A DNA stretch of 64,000 bases from Scleroderma bovista. Its lineage: Eukaryota; Basidiomycota; Agaricomycetes; Boletales; Sclerodermataceae. Below are positions 44,280 through 53,968 of the stretch, piece after piece. The DNA is taken from positions 118,646 through 182,645 of the forward strand of contig JAYMGJ010000100.1 of NCBI GenBank assembly GCA_037178675.1, given 5' to 3'. A program made the position numbers and the translations under genes. A model generated the notes under the pieces. The model ran no database searches. It was not told the origin of the DNA and saw only the letters and a program-made list of their open reading frames with translations. Positions within the stretch are counted from its first letter, which is position 1; every line of letters begins with the position of its first letter.

Positions 44280-47200
44280 ATGGCGTTTGATCCCTGGGAG
44301 CCTTGGGTTGGTATAAATGATATTGATGGTGCAACAGATCCTGCGTTGTTTAGGGTTCGGAACTATCGTCTTCAGCAAGTGGTAAGCATCTTTTGTAAGA
44401 AGATTCCTGCTTGACTCAGTTGCCACCACAATGCACACCTCTCATTCCTGGCCATATGATGCACTCCGTGTCCGCCGCGTTCTCAGGAAGTAAGTGCTCT
44501 GCATTCTATAGGCTGTCAAGCTCGAATGCGGCGTTTCCAGGTTGTGCGTAATCTAATACATTGACCAATTGAACTCTCTTTGATGACCCTTTTTTCAGTT
44601 GGTACGTGTCTTCGTCCATCGAGAACTTGAGTCGTTAAGCCCTTGCTCCTCAGGAGGTATGTACCTCGGCACTCAGCAAGGAATCCATTGTTCCTGCTGA
44701 TGTATTATTTTCAGATAGTACGTGATAATACGCGTCACACGTTTAGCGTATTTTCTGATATTTCCTTTGCCTTTCTCCTCCCATAGCATGTAAGTAAAGC
44801 CGTTAAACGGTCTCTGGCAGTTGACCCACCTTGATTCTTAGCAAGTGCGTGTGCCCATCGAACTAGGTATTCAAGTTGATTCCAAACTATTTGCTACCCT
44901 CCCCATTTTCAGGCAGTAAGTAGTCTAGGATGTAAATTAGCATAACCTATTCTGATACATCTTCAGATTGTACGTGTCTTTTCTAATTATAAAGCGTAAA
45001 GCGAACTTTTCATGCCTTCGTCCCAGGATGTGCGTAGTGCACAAATATGAGCAGGGAAATCATTTCTGACAAGCTGATGTCCCCTACGCCTTCAGTTTGT
45101 GCGTCGTGCAGTTACTACATAATTGGCGGGGCATCACTGCTAAGGCTCTTTTCTTCAGGATGTGGGTCACATTGCCGCTTGAGCAGCAATACTGATACAT
45201 TCTTTATTTCCTCTCGCCTCCAGAGAGTAGGTAATGTCATATGAATGGCTTCGTAGAATATTTCTGACCTTCGCCTTCCCGCCTTGTTTTTAGTGGGTGC
45301 GTTAAAGGAATTGTGCGAGAGGGCGATTAACGATGAGCTTCCGCACACAGGGAGTATGTGTCCACCTGCACTACTTAAACAGACTAAGTTGAAGTACGCT
45401 TGTCCCCCCCCCCCCTTCAGCCTGTGCGTAAAGTTATGTGATTATTTTACATGCCACTGCTAACCCATCACCGTCCAATCCACACTCAGATTGTGCGCAC
45501 TTTTTTTTACCGAGATGAATGCTGACCTCAACGTATTTTAGCAAGTGAGTCGTCAGAAATAGTGTATGTATATAATGCTGATACCTATACTACTATCAGG
45601 GGGTATGTGATGTGGTTCAATCGCAAGTGAACCACTTCTAATGCATGCTGTTACCACTCTCCCATCACAGACAGTGCGTGAAGCTTTCATTTGATACAGT
45701 GTCATTCTGAGTCCTCCTTCCCTCACAGGCTGTAGGTGGTGTTATGCATCGAGTGGCAACACATTCATGCTCATTCCTTATGCCTTTTAACTCTTAGCTT
45801 GTGTGTAATATTGAAATCGGAGGCATGCATACATTGTTACTGATGCATATACTCTCTCTTTTCGCTAGCTTGTGCGTATGCTATTGAACTAACCAACCAA
45901 GTAGACTACTGATGCGGCTCCCTTCACTATCAGCGGGTATGTGACATCTCCACCGCTCAGAAATTCTTCTTGAGTCTTCAATTTTAGGAAGTCCGTCATG
46001 ATACATATTGATTCAACAGACAAATTCTAACATGCTTTAACCTTCTTTCACTCGCAGTGGGTAAGTGGCAGTGCTTGTGAATGAGCCTGCTTTGATTGCA
46101 TACTTGTCGATTGCCTTTTAGAGTGTATGTGATGCTAATGAACTATTAGCAAACTGCTGATGACTATGATCATTTTAACTGCTACAGTTCGTGCGTAGTC
46201 CAAACTGTGCAGGATGCCTAGCCATTACTCATACGCTATACTTTAGAAAGTATGTGATACACTGAACGGGATGTTGCTGATGTCCTCCAACTTCGACAAC
46301 CTTCAGGATGTGCGTGTGAATAATCTTGAAAGTCTACATTTCTAATACTCTCTCCCTCTTTACACAGTGTGTGCGTGCCGGCCTTGACTAAATTTGCAAA
46401 ACCAACCCCTGATTTTCGAACTTGACAACATGTTCATTCTCTTCTATAATCAGATGGTTTGTGTCATAGTTAATTGGGTCAGTGAACCCAGCCTTACTGA
46501 CTGCTTCCCGCCTATAGCAAGTATGACGCCGTGCCTCACGAAAACACACTGTTGCTAACACAGTCATTACTATTTCCAACTCCCAGGAAGTGTGTGGCAG
46601 TGTACATTTGGACAATAGTCTGAGGCCTTCTGATGTCTCCTCTGTACAGATTGTGTGTGGCACTGACATCTGAGGAGGCGGACTAATCCTCACCTTTGTT
46701 GTTCTCTCCGATTATCCAGAGAGTGAGTTATTTTACACGCTGTCGCACTTCCGTTTTTGTTCTGATGCCTTTTTCCCCACAACTTTTAGCAGGTGTGCCG
46801 ACATGCTCTGTGGAAATGGATGACAAATTCTAACGTCTTTTCGTTCTATCCACAGGAAGTCGGTAACATTTCGAATTGAGTGGATGTACTATTATTTTGA
46901 CCATTCCACACTCCCTTCTCAGATCGTGCGTGACTATAAATGGTGAGGACGGACAAATGCTGATCCTTTTTGTGACTTGGATCAGATTGTGCGTCACTTT
47001 GCAATCGCTATTTTGAACCATTGTTTCCTATCCCCTGACTTTCAGAGGGTATGTGGAGCCGTGAATACTACCCATACGAGCCATTTCTAATCCATTATTC
47101 GTGATTCCCGTGTTTAGAATGTACGTGTTGTCGTTGATTGTGCAGGATAATGTTTTTTGAAGCGCTATTGATGTTCCCTATTTTCAGCCAGTGCGTATTT

Positions 47201-47447
47201 CTTTGACGTTGGCAAACTCAATGGATCTATATATTGTCCACTCCCACATAGCAAGTATGCGTCATCACTCGCTGAATGTAGAGACTGTTTCTGACGTCCA
47301 AGACCGGCAGCTCCTAGCAGGGGTGGGTTGAGTTCGCTTTGCTTAGACTCCGCATGCTGTTGGATGGTCTCTGATCACTGCTTTACCGCTAGGCGGGACG
47401 AGCAGTTACTGTGCCCCGATTCCAGGAACTGTAGATTTCGAACTTGA
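44280..47447 (+). CDS. Gene built of 44 single-codon micro-exons (unknown function)
   Basis: Exon 1 (44280-44381) is an ordinary 34-codon exon that starts M-A-F-D-P-W-E-P-W-V and ends Y-R-L-Q-Q-V at a GTAAGC donor. Then 44 consecutive 3-nt exons follow, the first GAA at 44487 and the last CAA at 47252. Each has AG immediately before it and GT immediately after. All introns are phase 0, so each exon is one codon. The 44 codons have no stop and spell a plausible helix-like, Glu/Gln/Ile-rich segment with two Trp, beginning E-V-L-E-I-H-Q and ending R-N-P-Q. In phase 1 a TGA appears early. A final exon starts at 47393; depending on the exon around 47311-47326 it ends at TAG 47434 or TGA 47447. The product would be roughly 95-100 residues; I recognise no family. 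Introns are 49-83 nt except the first (105). Expression is unproven. Confidence 0.6.
44487..47254 (+). other. Micro-exon array: 44 x AG-NNN-GT between complete introns
   Basis: The positions of the first base of each 3-nt exon include 44487, 44541, 44599, 44654, 44715, 44787, 44842, 44913, 44967, 45027, 45096, 45159, 45224, 45294, 45351, 45421, 45490, 45542, 45600, 45671, 45729, 45798, 45869, 45934, 45988, 46058, 46122, 46188, 46247, 46307, 46368, 46454, 46518, 46587, 46650, 46720, 46790, 46856, 46923, 46986, 47046, 47118, 47188 and 47252. Forty of the 44 donors fit GTNNGT and 14 are GTGCGT. Most introns show a CTGAC/CTGAT/CTAAC/CTAAT branch site 15-45 nt before a pyrimidine-rich acceptor; one tract is a long C run (about 45403-45415). 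The introns are unrelated to each other, so this is not a satellite. Confidence 0.85.
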
Positions 47448-48058
47448 TATATATAGTATGTCTGTGGGTTCTCATCCACAAATTATGCTGACATAGGTAA
47501 TTGTAGACCTCTGTTGTTTTCCGACCATAGATGAGCGACGTAGATGGTTTTGCTACATAGTTCGTACCTTTTGTCTTCCACACGTACTAATTCCAATCGC
47601 ACATCCAGGAAATTTTCACATCATGCCACCTTTATATGTTACCTACGCGCTGACCTGTATCTTTACTGACTCACAAAATCTGCTTTGTCGATTGGCAACA
47701 CGGGAGCCGATTTCACAAGTCATTGAGTGCATGCCCACTGGTGATAACCTGCCAGTACTTCCTACATATAGAATGCAGATAAATCACGGCTTCGCACCGA
47801 CAACATTCATTGGAACGCGAAACACACTTGCACAGGCTACAAGGGCCACGGGAATGGCATCCGAGTCGAAGATGTGGCAGCGAGGAAACTTACCACATTT
47901 GATAGTCGGGAGGAGAAAAACTCACACATGTACAGGCTAGAGACGTAAGCCAATGCGGGAGAGCGATGCGTAACCTTGCGTAACGCAAGGATTTTAGCAA
48001 GGATTATATCTTCTGCATATCGAATCCCCTGGTTGCAAAGTTGTTGCCGATGGTGACA
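47435..48058. other. Intergenic, small hairpin, no supported gene
   Basis: The only frame of note (plus, 47623-47940) has no recognisable domain. At 47974-47990 an 8-bp perfect inverted repeat (CCTTGCGT and ACGCAAGG around one base) could form a hairpin; its role is unknown. Confidence 0.35.
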
Positions 48059-48292
48059 TTACACCCTTATAGTATCTGGATCCGACAAGACCTCTTGTCT
48101 CCAATAGGCAGACCTGGCCAAATGTTCCAAGGAAGAAAGCCACCTTCTCGATCTAAAACCAGGCTTTGGTGGGTATCCGTAATACTCGCGATCTTGTAGG
48201 GAATTCATTGTGTCCCTCATCCACGCATACGATTGCCATTCCCGAGGCCTGAAGAGGGCCGCCTGATCTTCGGGAGATGATGGCATTCGCAT
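48059..48292 (-). CDS. Small hypothetical protein
   Basis: A 77-codon frame begins M-R-M-P-S-S-P-E-D-Q-A-A-L-F-R-P-R-E-W and continues W-M-R-D-T-M-N-S-L. The composition, rich in Trp, Arg and Tyr with balanced charge, looks like real protein rather than chance. No family is recognised. It could be the first or last exon of a longer gene whose other exons I cannot find. Confidence 0.3.
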   Translation of the reverse strand: MRMPSSPEDQAALFRPREWQSYAWMRDTMNSLQDREYYGYPPKPGFRSRRWLSSLEHLARSAYWRQEVLSDPDTIRV

Positions 48293-49909
48293 TTTTATCT
48301 ATGTACCGCGGCGCCCGCAACTCCTGCGGACACCAAATTATTGGTTTGTTTAATACCGCTCATCAATATTTGGGCCAAATGAAATCACCGAGCGACACGA
48401 CCACAAGCGATATCCTGAGATGAAAACCAACTGGACGGGCCGTTGACTCGTGCGCCTGGTTTTCGAGGGAATCCAATTACCAATGCCACGACGTTGTCGT
48501 GTGCGCACTAGTCACGATAAGTTACCGGTTGGGATCGATAGTGCCGCCGGGAATGTTGCATTGCCTCGGGGTTCGAGTCGTCATCACCGCAACCTCCGGG
48601 CTGCCGTATGCTGTTGCCAATCCTCGGCGTGCGCGGGGGCTAAACTACACGTGCGGGTCGGTGTGTAGATGGGATTCGTCTCGATTCAGGCGCCGAACTT
48701 ACTATGTACAAGGCGCTGGTGGTTTCCTTCACAATACTTCGACGAACGGTACTTGTTGATCGAGGCGCCAGTCATGGGCCTCAATAGCACGAGGCAACGC
48801 TGATTCGGATATTTACACGCCACTCATCCCTTGGACTGCCGGAGTCTATCGTGTTGCCCATCCATCCCAAAAACTTTTTGTGTCGACTAGCCAAGTGAAT
48901 TCTACAAACGAGCTTCCAAATACACAAAGAAGTGCGTCGCTAACCCTGCCTGTTGTCTCACATCATGTCGTTCCATGCTACACGCAACCCACGACAGTGG
49001 CGGAACCAAAAAGGTGACGACATACACACCCTCCAAAGCCTTGCGGACTGTCAAAAGCCCTACAGCAGGCTGCCAGCAGGCGTCGCCCAACGTTGCACCG
49101 CGGCTAGCTTTTTGTGTGTTTATTGTACTTACTTTTAGGGAGCAGGTGACACTGAGGGCCACATCATACGTATCAGAAGAGTGCCACCGATTTAACTTTT
49201 TCCTTGGCGGCTCGGATCTTCCCAGCGCGCTATGTATGTACATAACTCGGTGCTTGTATGTATCTGATAGCTTTGCTATCATAGAAGCCAACAGCTAAAG
49301 CCTAACGGAATGCAGTGTGGCCTCGGCGGTCGGCGACAAGGGATCAACTCGGAACTTGGAATGTCCGGGTTGTACATATGACTGTTACCATGGGTGAACG
49401 TCGAGGAAGCGAGAACTCACTTTGATGGCATCCAGTAACATTTAATGAATCATGGTTGTCAGGTCGAGACAGGGTGTTGGCGTTACCTAAACCCATCCGC
49501 GCTATCAAAGTTGTTATATGTATGCCGGCATTCGAATACCACAACAAAACGCGTTGATCAAACCTTGACTGACACTCCGGGTATGTATGTAAATCCCCAC
49601 AGCAGTCCTGGCCCGAGTGCCAAGCGGCGGATCGCAATTAATATTATAATTGCACAGTGCAACGTATCAAGACTGGGATATTAGGATATATCCTCGGGAG
49701 AGAGGAGAGTAAACGAGCGAGTAATGGAAGAATGCAATTGGTGAAGTGAAGTGAGAGATGCCAGTTGCGAATTGGAGTGAAATGAAATGAGCATCGACGT
49801 ACAGAGCGTGAAAATGTCAGGATGGCAATGAATGTGTAGCGGGCGCATGGTTAAAAAAATTCAACCGCTAACCCAGACCAAGAAAAAAAAAGATTTGACG
49901 GGATCAGTA
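48293..49909. other. Gene-poor stretch, nothing recognised
   Basis: All frames are short and lack known motifs. A B-box-like GGTTCGAGTCG near 48570 has no matching A box or fold. The last 170 bp before 49910 are AT-rich, with oligo-A runs, as expected downstream of the minus-strand gene. Confidence 0.4.
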
Positions 49910-51746
49910 TCAGTCCAAGAATGCCATCTCGCACAACCGCCTGCATTCGGGATCCTCGATGGCACGCATCTCGGACCATAGACTCGCGCGATTATGCATC
50001 GTCGGGCTGACGGGTGTCCTGATCTTCACTCCTACCTCGTCTGCCCCTGTGTCAGTAGAGCGCCGGGAGAGCGCAGTAGATAGGGGAGACGCGGTGCTGA
50101 TCGAGCGGAAACTCGTGGAGACAGAGCGACGGAGATTCGAAAACGAGGATACCTTGGCCAGAGCGGACCGACCTCGAGAGAGTGACGAAGTCGTGCGAGC
50201 GGCTGACGAGGTCGTGGGGGAGAGCGAGGGCTGGTAGCGAGATATGGTGACGGGAGGGTATGGAGCAGGTCGATCGCAAGTATCGGTGGTATGTCTGCGT
50301 GGTGGAAGCGAGGAAACAGAGGGACGAGGCAAATCTTGGCGCTGTTCCGTGCATGTATCTAGTGCCCCTGAACGCGGTGAGTGTGGGTCGGGCGGAACAT
50401 CCAGCAAGCCACTGCCATGACAGGACAACGGGGATAGACATGCAGCATCAAACATGCCCTCGACCATCATCTTTATCGGGCTGTCGTGTCCCTCTTGCCT
50501 AGATGGGTCCACAGCAGTCGAGATGACGATGCCTGGTTGCGTCATGGCGCGACTCTCTGCCTCTGCGACATGCACTCCCGGTGGGGGCACACTCGGCACA
50601 GGAGTGAACGGCCCTTCAAAGTCATCTTCCTCTGGGAGAACGTCGAGAGATGTCGAGAGACGCGGGAGCGAGGTCGAGCATGAGGGTCGAGATGCTGTGA
50701 TGTGTGGCACAGATGCAGTTGCCTGTTGTGGAGGCGCAAAGGTCTGTTCCTGAGACACTGCAGATTTGGGTGCCAGGTCCAGAATGACCTGTCCAGGTGG
50801 AGGCTTGATTGCAGGGTCCACGTCCACAGCATTTGGCGTTGCAGGAGACGGGAATGGATGCGTGTCATCTGGGGAATAGGCTGGGAGAGCGTGGTCGGAC
50901 TCGGTGTCCTGATTGAGAGCGACCCACTCCTCCCGGATCTTCTCTGCGAGACTTTTGCTTGCCACGCCGACATTCGCGTCAGGAGCAGATGGGCTCGGGA
51001 GGGTCACGACGGGTAATCTCGCATCGCGCTCGCGCTCCTGCTCGCTCAGATCTTTGCGTGGGGGTAAGAGGCCGCGCTCGCGTAGTGCAGCTTCGCGGTG
51101 TTCTCGTGAGACAAAGCTATTTGGCAGGGTGGGTGGCTGCGGGGGAAGGAATGAGTGGCGTCTGGGTGGTTGGCGGGAGTTGGGCAGCGCGGGGGGTGAT
51201 TGCGGGGAGCGGGGAGCGGGAGAAGAGACGGCTACGGAGAGATGGGGTTGTGATTTTGGGGGTATTGAGATGTGAAGTTTGGAGGTAACGCGGCGGATGA
51301 GGGTGGATTTCTTGTGTGCGATGGTATTACTGTTGGTACTAGGGGGCGTACTGGGATGGGCGGGGGTGGTGTTACAGGCGACATTGGCGTGGGTGCTTGT
51401 GTTGTTCGCAGAGGTGGCGTCGCTGTCCGAGGACGGAGGGGAAGAAGAGGGCGGCGGTCTTCCCGAAGCAGCGGGACGAGGGGCCGCGGTGGGCTTTGGG
51501 AGGCTGGGAAGCGAAGACGCGTGAGACGGCGAATGGAGGCAGTCGAGAGACTTACCTGACGATGTGTCCACGGAGCGCGTCCGCGGTGGTCGCATGCCCG
51601 CGGATGAGCTTGTCGGACGACTTGCGAGGGCCAACAGGGTGTTCTGGAGAGGAGAGGTCGCTGTCGTCCTCGTCGGAGGGAGGGGGAGGGAGAGGGAGCT
51701 GTTTCGTGCGGGGACGGAAACGAAAGGAGATGAGAGTGGCAGGCAT
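49910..51746 (-). CDS. Conserved Ser/Pro-rich basidiomycete protein
   Basis: Exons 51746-51556 and 51503-49910 join to 595 codons. The start M-P-A-T-L-I-S-F-R-F-R-P-R-T-K precedes an acidic patch (S-D-E-D-D-S-D-L-S-S). Most of the protein is low-complexity Ser/Pro. Two structured-looking islands stand out: F-V-S-R-E-H-R-E-A-A-L-R-E-R-G-L-L-P-P-R-K-D-L, and S-L-A-E-K-I-R-E-E-W-V-A-L-N. The end reads S-L-W-S-E-M-R-A-I-E-D-P-E-C-R-R-L-C-E-M-A-F-L-D, probably the conserved core. I cannot assign a function. Many Ser/Thr-Pro sites suggest phosphorylation. Confidence 0.75.
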
Positions 51747-53372
51747 GGGGAGGAGGAGGAGGAGAGGGAGCAGGCCTGGGGATCGAGTATTTATTCATCT
51801 TGGAGGGTTTCCCCATGCGATCCGACGTTTTTTTCGAGTTCGTTTTTGACGTGATCGGCAAACAGGGTTCAGTCTGGGGTAGTTGGCCTCACTCCTCTCG
51901 TCACGTGTGTCCGAATCCTCAGTTCTCCTCCGCAGTCGCCTCATCAGCACGGCCCGCGCGTGTCTCATTCCTCGAAAGATCCGGAGACGATATCTCCGAC
52001 AGTACCCCGAGCCAAATGCGGATCGCTCTGCTAATGTGTTCTCCAAACACGGACCTCACCTCGACGTCAATCGTGGACGTCGCCACCTTGATAGCAATAG
52101 CCCATCCATTCTTGTCAGGGGGAGGAATGCCTCAGGGCACATCCCAAGCCATGTAGCGACAAGCGTAACACTCAGTACGATTAGGATTCCCATCGGCACC
52201 ATTGTCCATGTCAGCTCTACTTCAACATCCATGACGGCTTCAGGGTGAACGTTGAACGTTACTACAGTGGAGTTAAACTCTCAATGACCGTCGCTAGCCA
52301 TGTACAATGTACGACGGCATTCACCCACCATGTCACAAACCCCGCCCGCACTGTGAATGCGTCAAGGTCTCCCTTCCACAACCCGACGGTCTCGCAAGCC
52401 CTATCTTTCGTGAATGGCTGCAAAGAAGCAAAGTATTTACTGCGGGTGCGAATGAAACCAGCCCTTTGCATACACGTATTCCCCTCAAACATCGTCATCG
52501 GGGAGTCTCCTCCTTAACACTATTAGTCTCCCGCGATAGGTCATACCTGCTTCGTTTGCTGATACTTATTCAATGCCGAGAGGGCCGTTGTCGTCATCGC
52601 ACCACATATTTCCATCCTACGTCCATCCAGAACACACAACCACGGCGGAGAGAAACCAGGTCCGAAAGTCTGAATCACGTGCTTAAAACGTCGTCCAAGA
52701 GGAACACCACCATTTTTGAATTGCGTTCCTGTTACACAGGGGAAAACTAGGGAAGCAACTGCTCAGCTTGCGCCACAGGTTCTGGTACTTGGCATTGAAT
52801 TGTCAATGGCTGTCCCTCCATGCAGTTCTACCACACCCTGGACTATGGAGGGGGGGGACCTGTATCGTTCACAGCCGGATAACCAAGTGGGATAGGTGGC
52901 CACACGCGCCTGACCGGGACGACCCCGCGAGATCTTATTCAACGCTGGATCACCATTACTGCAAGTATTGCAGAAGGTGGCAACATTTTAGGACTCGTAT
53001 CGATACTACATTCTCGCCAGTGATCTCCATCGCACAAATCTTCTTTTTCACGCAGGAAGGCGTATGGTGCGTGCTTATCGCTCTCTGAAATATCGTTGCC
53101 CATTCATATTCAAGGATACCTTTTCTAGGGCCCCGGTCGACTGCGAAGCCTACCATCACTAGACCACAAGGTGGTGGCGTCGTGGGCATCTTCTCACACA
53201 GCCAGAGATATAGGAGTGGGACACCTTGGGTTCATTGCACGTGTCCTTGGGGGATGCACAGGTAATACACAGACGGTTGCCCTTCGAAGATACCACCATG
53301 TGAATATGGAGCTTACCCGATTCGTCATTTGCTACGATACTTCTTTCCCAAATAACCCCGTTGCACCTCTCC
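51747..53372. other. Intergenic, no supported gene
   Basis: The region contains the promoter of the Ser/Pro-rich gene at its left end and the 3' flank of the ankyrin gene at its right. Frames at 51883-52248 and 52307-52750 (plus) and 53159-53431 (minus) have no recognisable domains and lack convincing splice partners. Confidence 0.4.
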
Positions 53373-53968
53373 TCACGAACCTCCCGCTTCCTCCTGGATG
53401 CCCAGTATCTCCAACACCCCCTTCCTCCCAAACATCATCGCCGTCTCTACCGCACTCGGTCTCCCTAGCAATGGATCTGCGCCACCATGGAAGAGAACGC
53501 ACACGACGTCCTCGTACCCCTTGAACACTGCCCCTGCGAGCGGGCACTGTCCACGGTCATTGAGTCTGTTAGGGTCCGCATGCCGGGCTAGCAGTCCCGA
53601 AACCAGTGCGGGGTGGTTGAAATAGGCAGCGAGTGTTGCCTGTCATTTCGTATACACAGATGCTCAGCGTTTATCACTAGTACTGTATGTGGATATTTGT
53701 GTTATAAGTGATCCTCACCTTGGTCGTTCGTCAGATTCGCAGGGAGCCCTGCATCGATGGCTGCGAGGAGGCGCTCGGCATTGCCTTGTCGTGCGGCATC
53801 GAACATGCTCTGCGCGAATGCGAGAGTGGCGGGTGGGAGGGCGTTCGCGTCCACTGGTGGGTGCTCGAGCTCGCCCAGTGTGCTGGTCTTGGCTTCATAT
53901 GACTCAGATTGGGGTGTCTGTACTACGGATGCATGGGATTTGTCCCCTTGAAGCGCCATTGACGACAT
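53373..53968 (-). pseudogene. Ankyrin-repeat protein gene, probable frameshift
   Basis: Exon 1 starts at 53968 (M-S-S-M-A-L-Q-G-D-K-S-H) and contains T-L-A-F-A-Q-S-M-F-D-A-A-R-Q-G-N-A-E-R-L, the first ankyrin-like repeat. It ends at N-D-Q-G with a GTGAGG donor (phase 1). After the intron the next repeats are clear: L-A-A-Y-F-N-H-P-A-L-V, D-P-N-R-L-N-D-R-G-Q-C-P-L-A-G-A-V-F-K-G and G-G-A-D-P-L-L-G-R-P-S-A-V-E. The stop is at 53373. However, the splice leaves the second exon one base out of frame, and the expected N-T-L-L residues are missing. A small deletion near 53630, a sequence error or an unseen splice site would explain it. Short proteins of this type are widespread in fungi; the role is unknown. 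Confidence 0.6.

Noticed and set aside
44420..44489. A 70-nt exon 2 in the micro-exon gene instead of the 3-nt GAA
   Set aside because: It is open in phase with exon 1, but puts the micro-exons in phase 1, where a TGA appears at the ninth joint.
44510..44516. Extra AG-GCT-GT micro-exon within the second intron
   Set aside because: It would leave an upstream intron of only 22 nt, too short to splice.
44341..47330. Satellite or minisatellite interpretation of the 60-bp periodic pattern
   Set aside because: The intron interiors share no sequence beyond splice signals, and spacing varies from 49 to 83 nt, while the AG-N3-GT core is invariant.
48565..48580. tRNA gene suggested by GGTTCGAGTCG
   Set aside because: No A box at the right distance and no cloverleaf pairing in the surrounding 80 nt.
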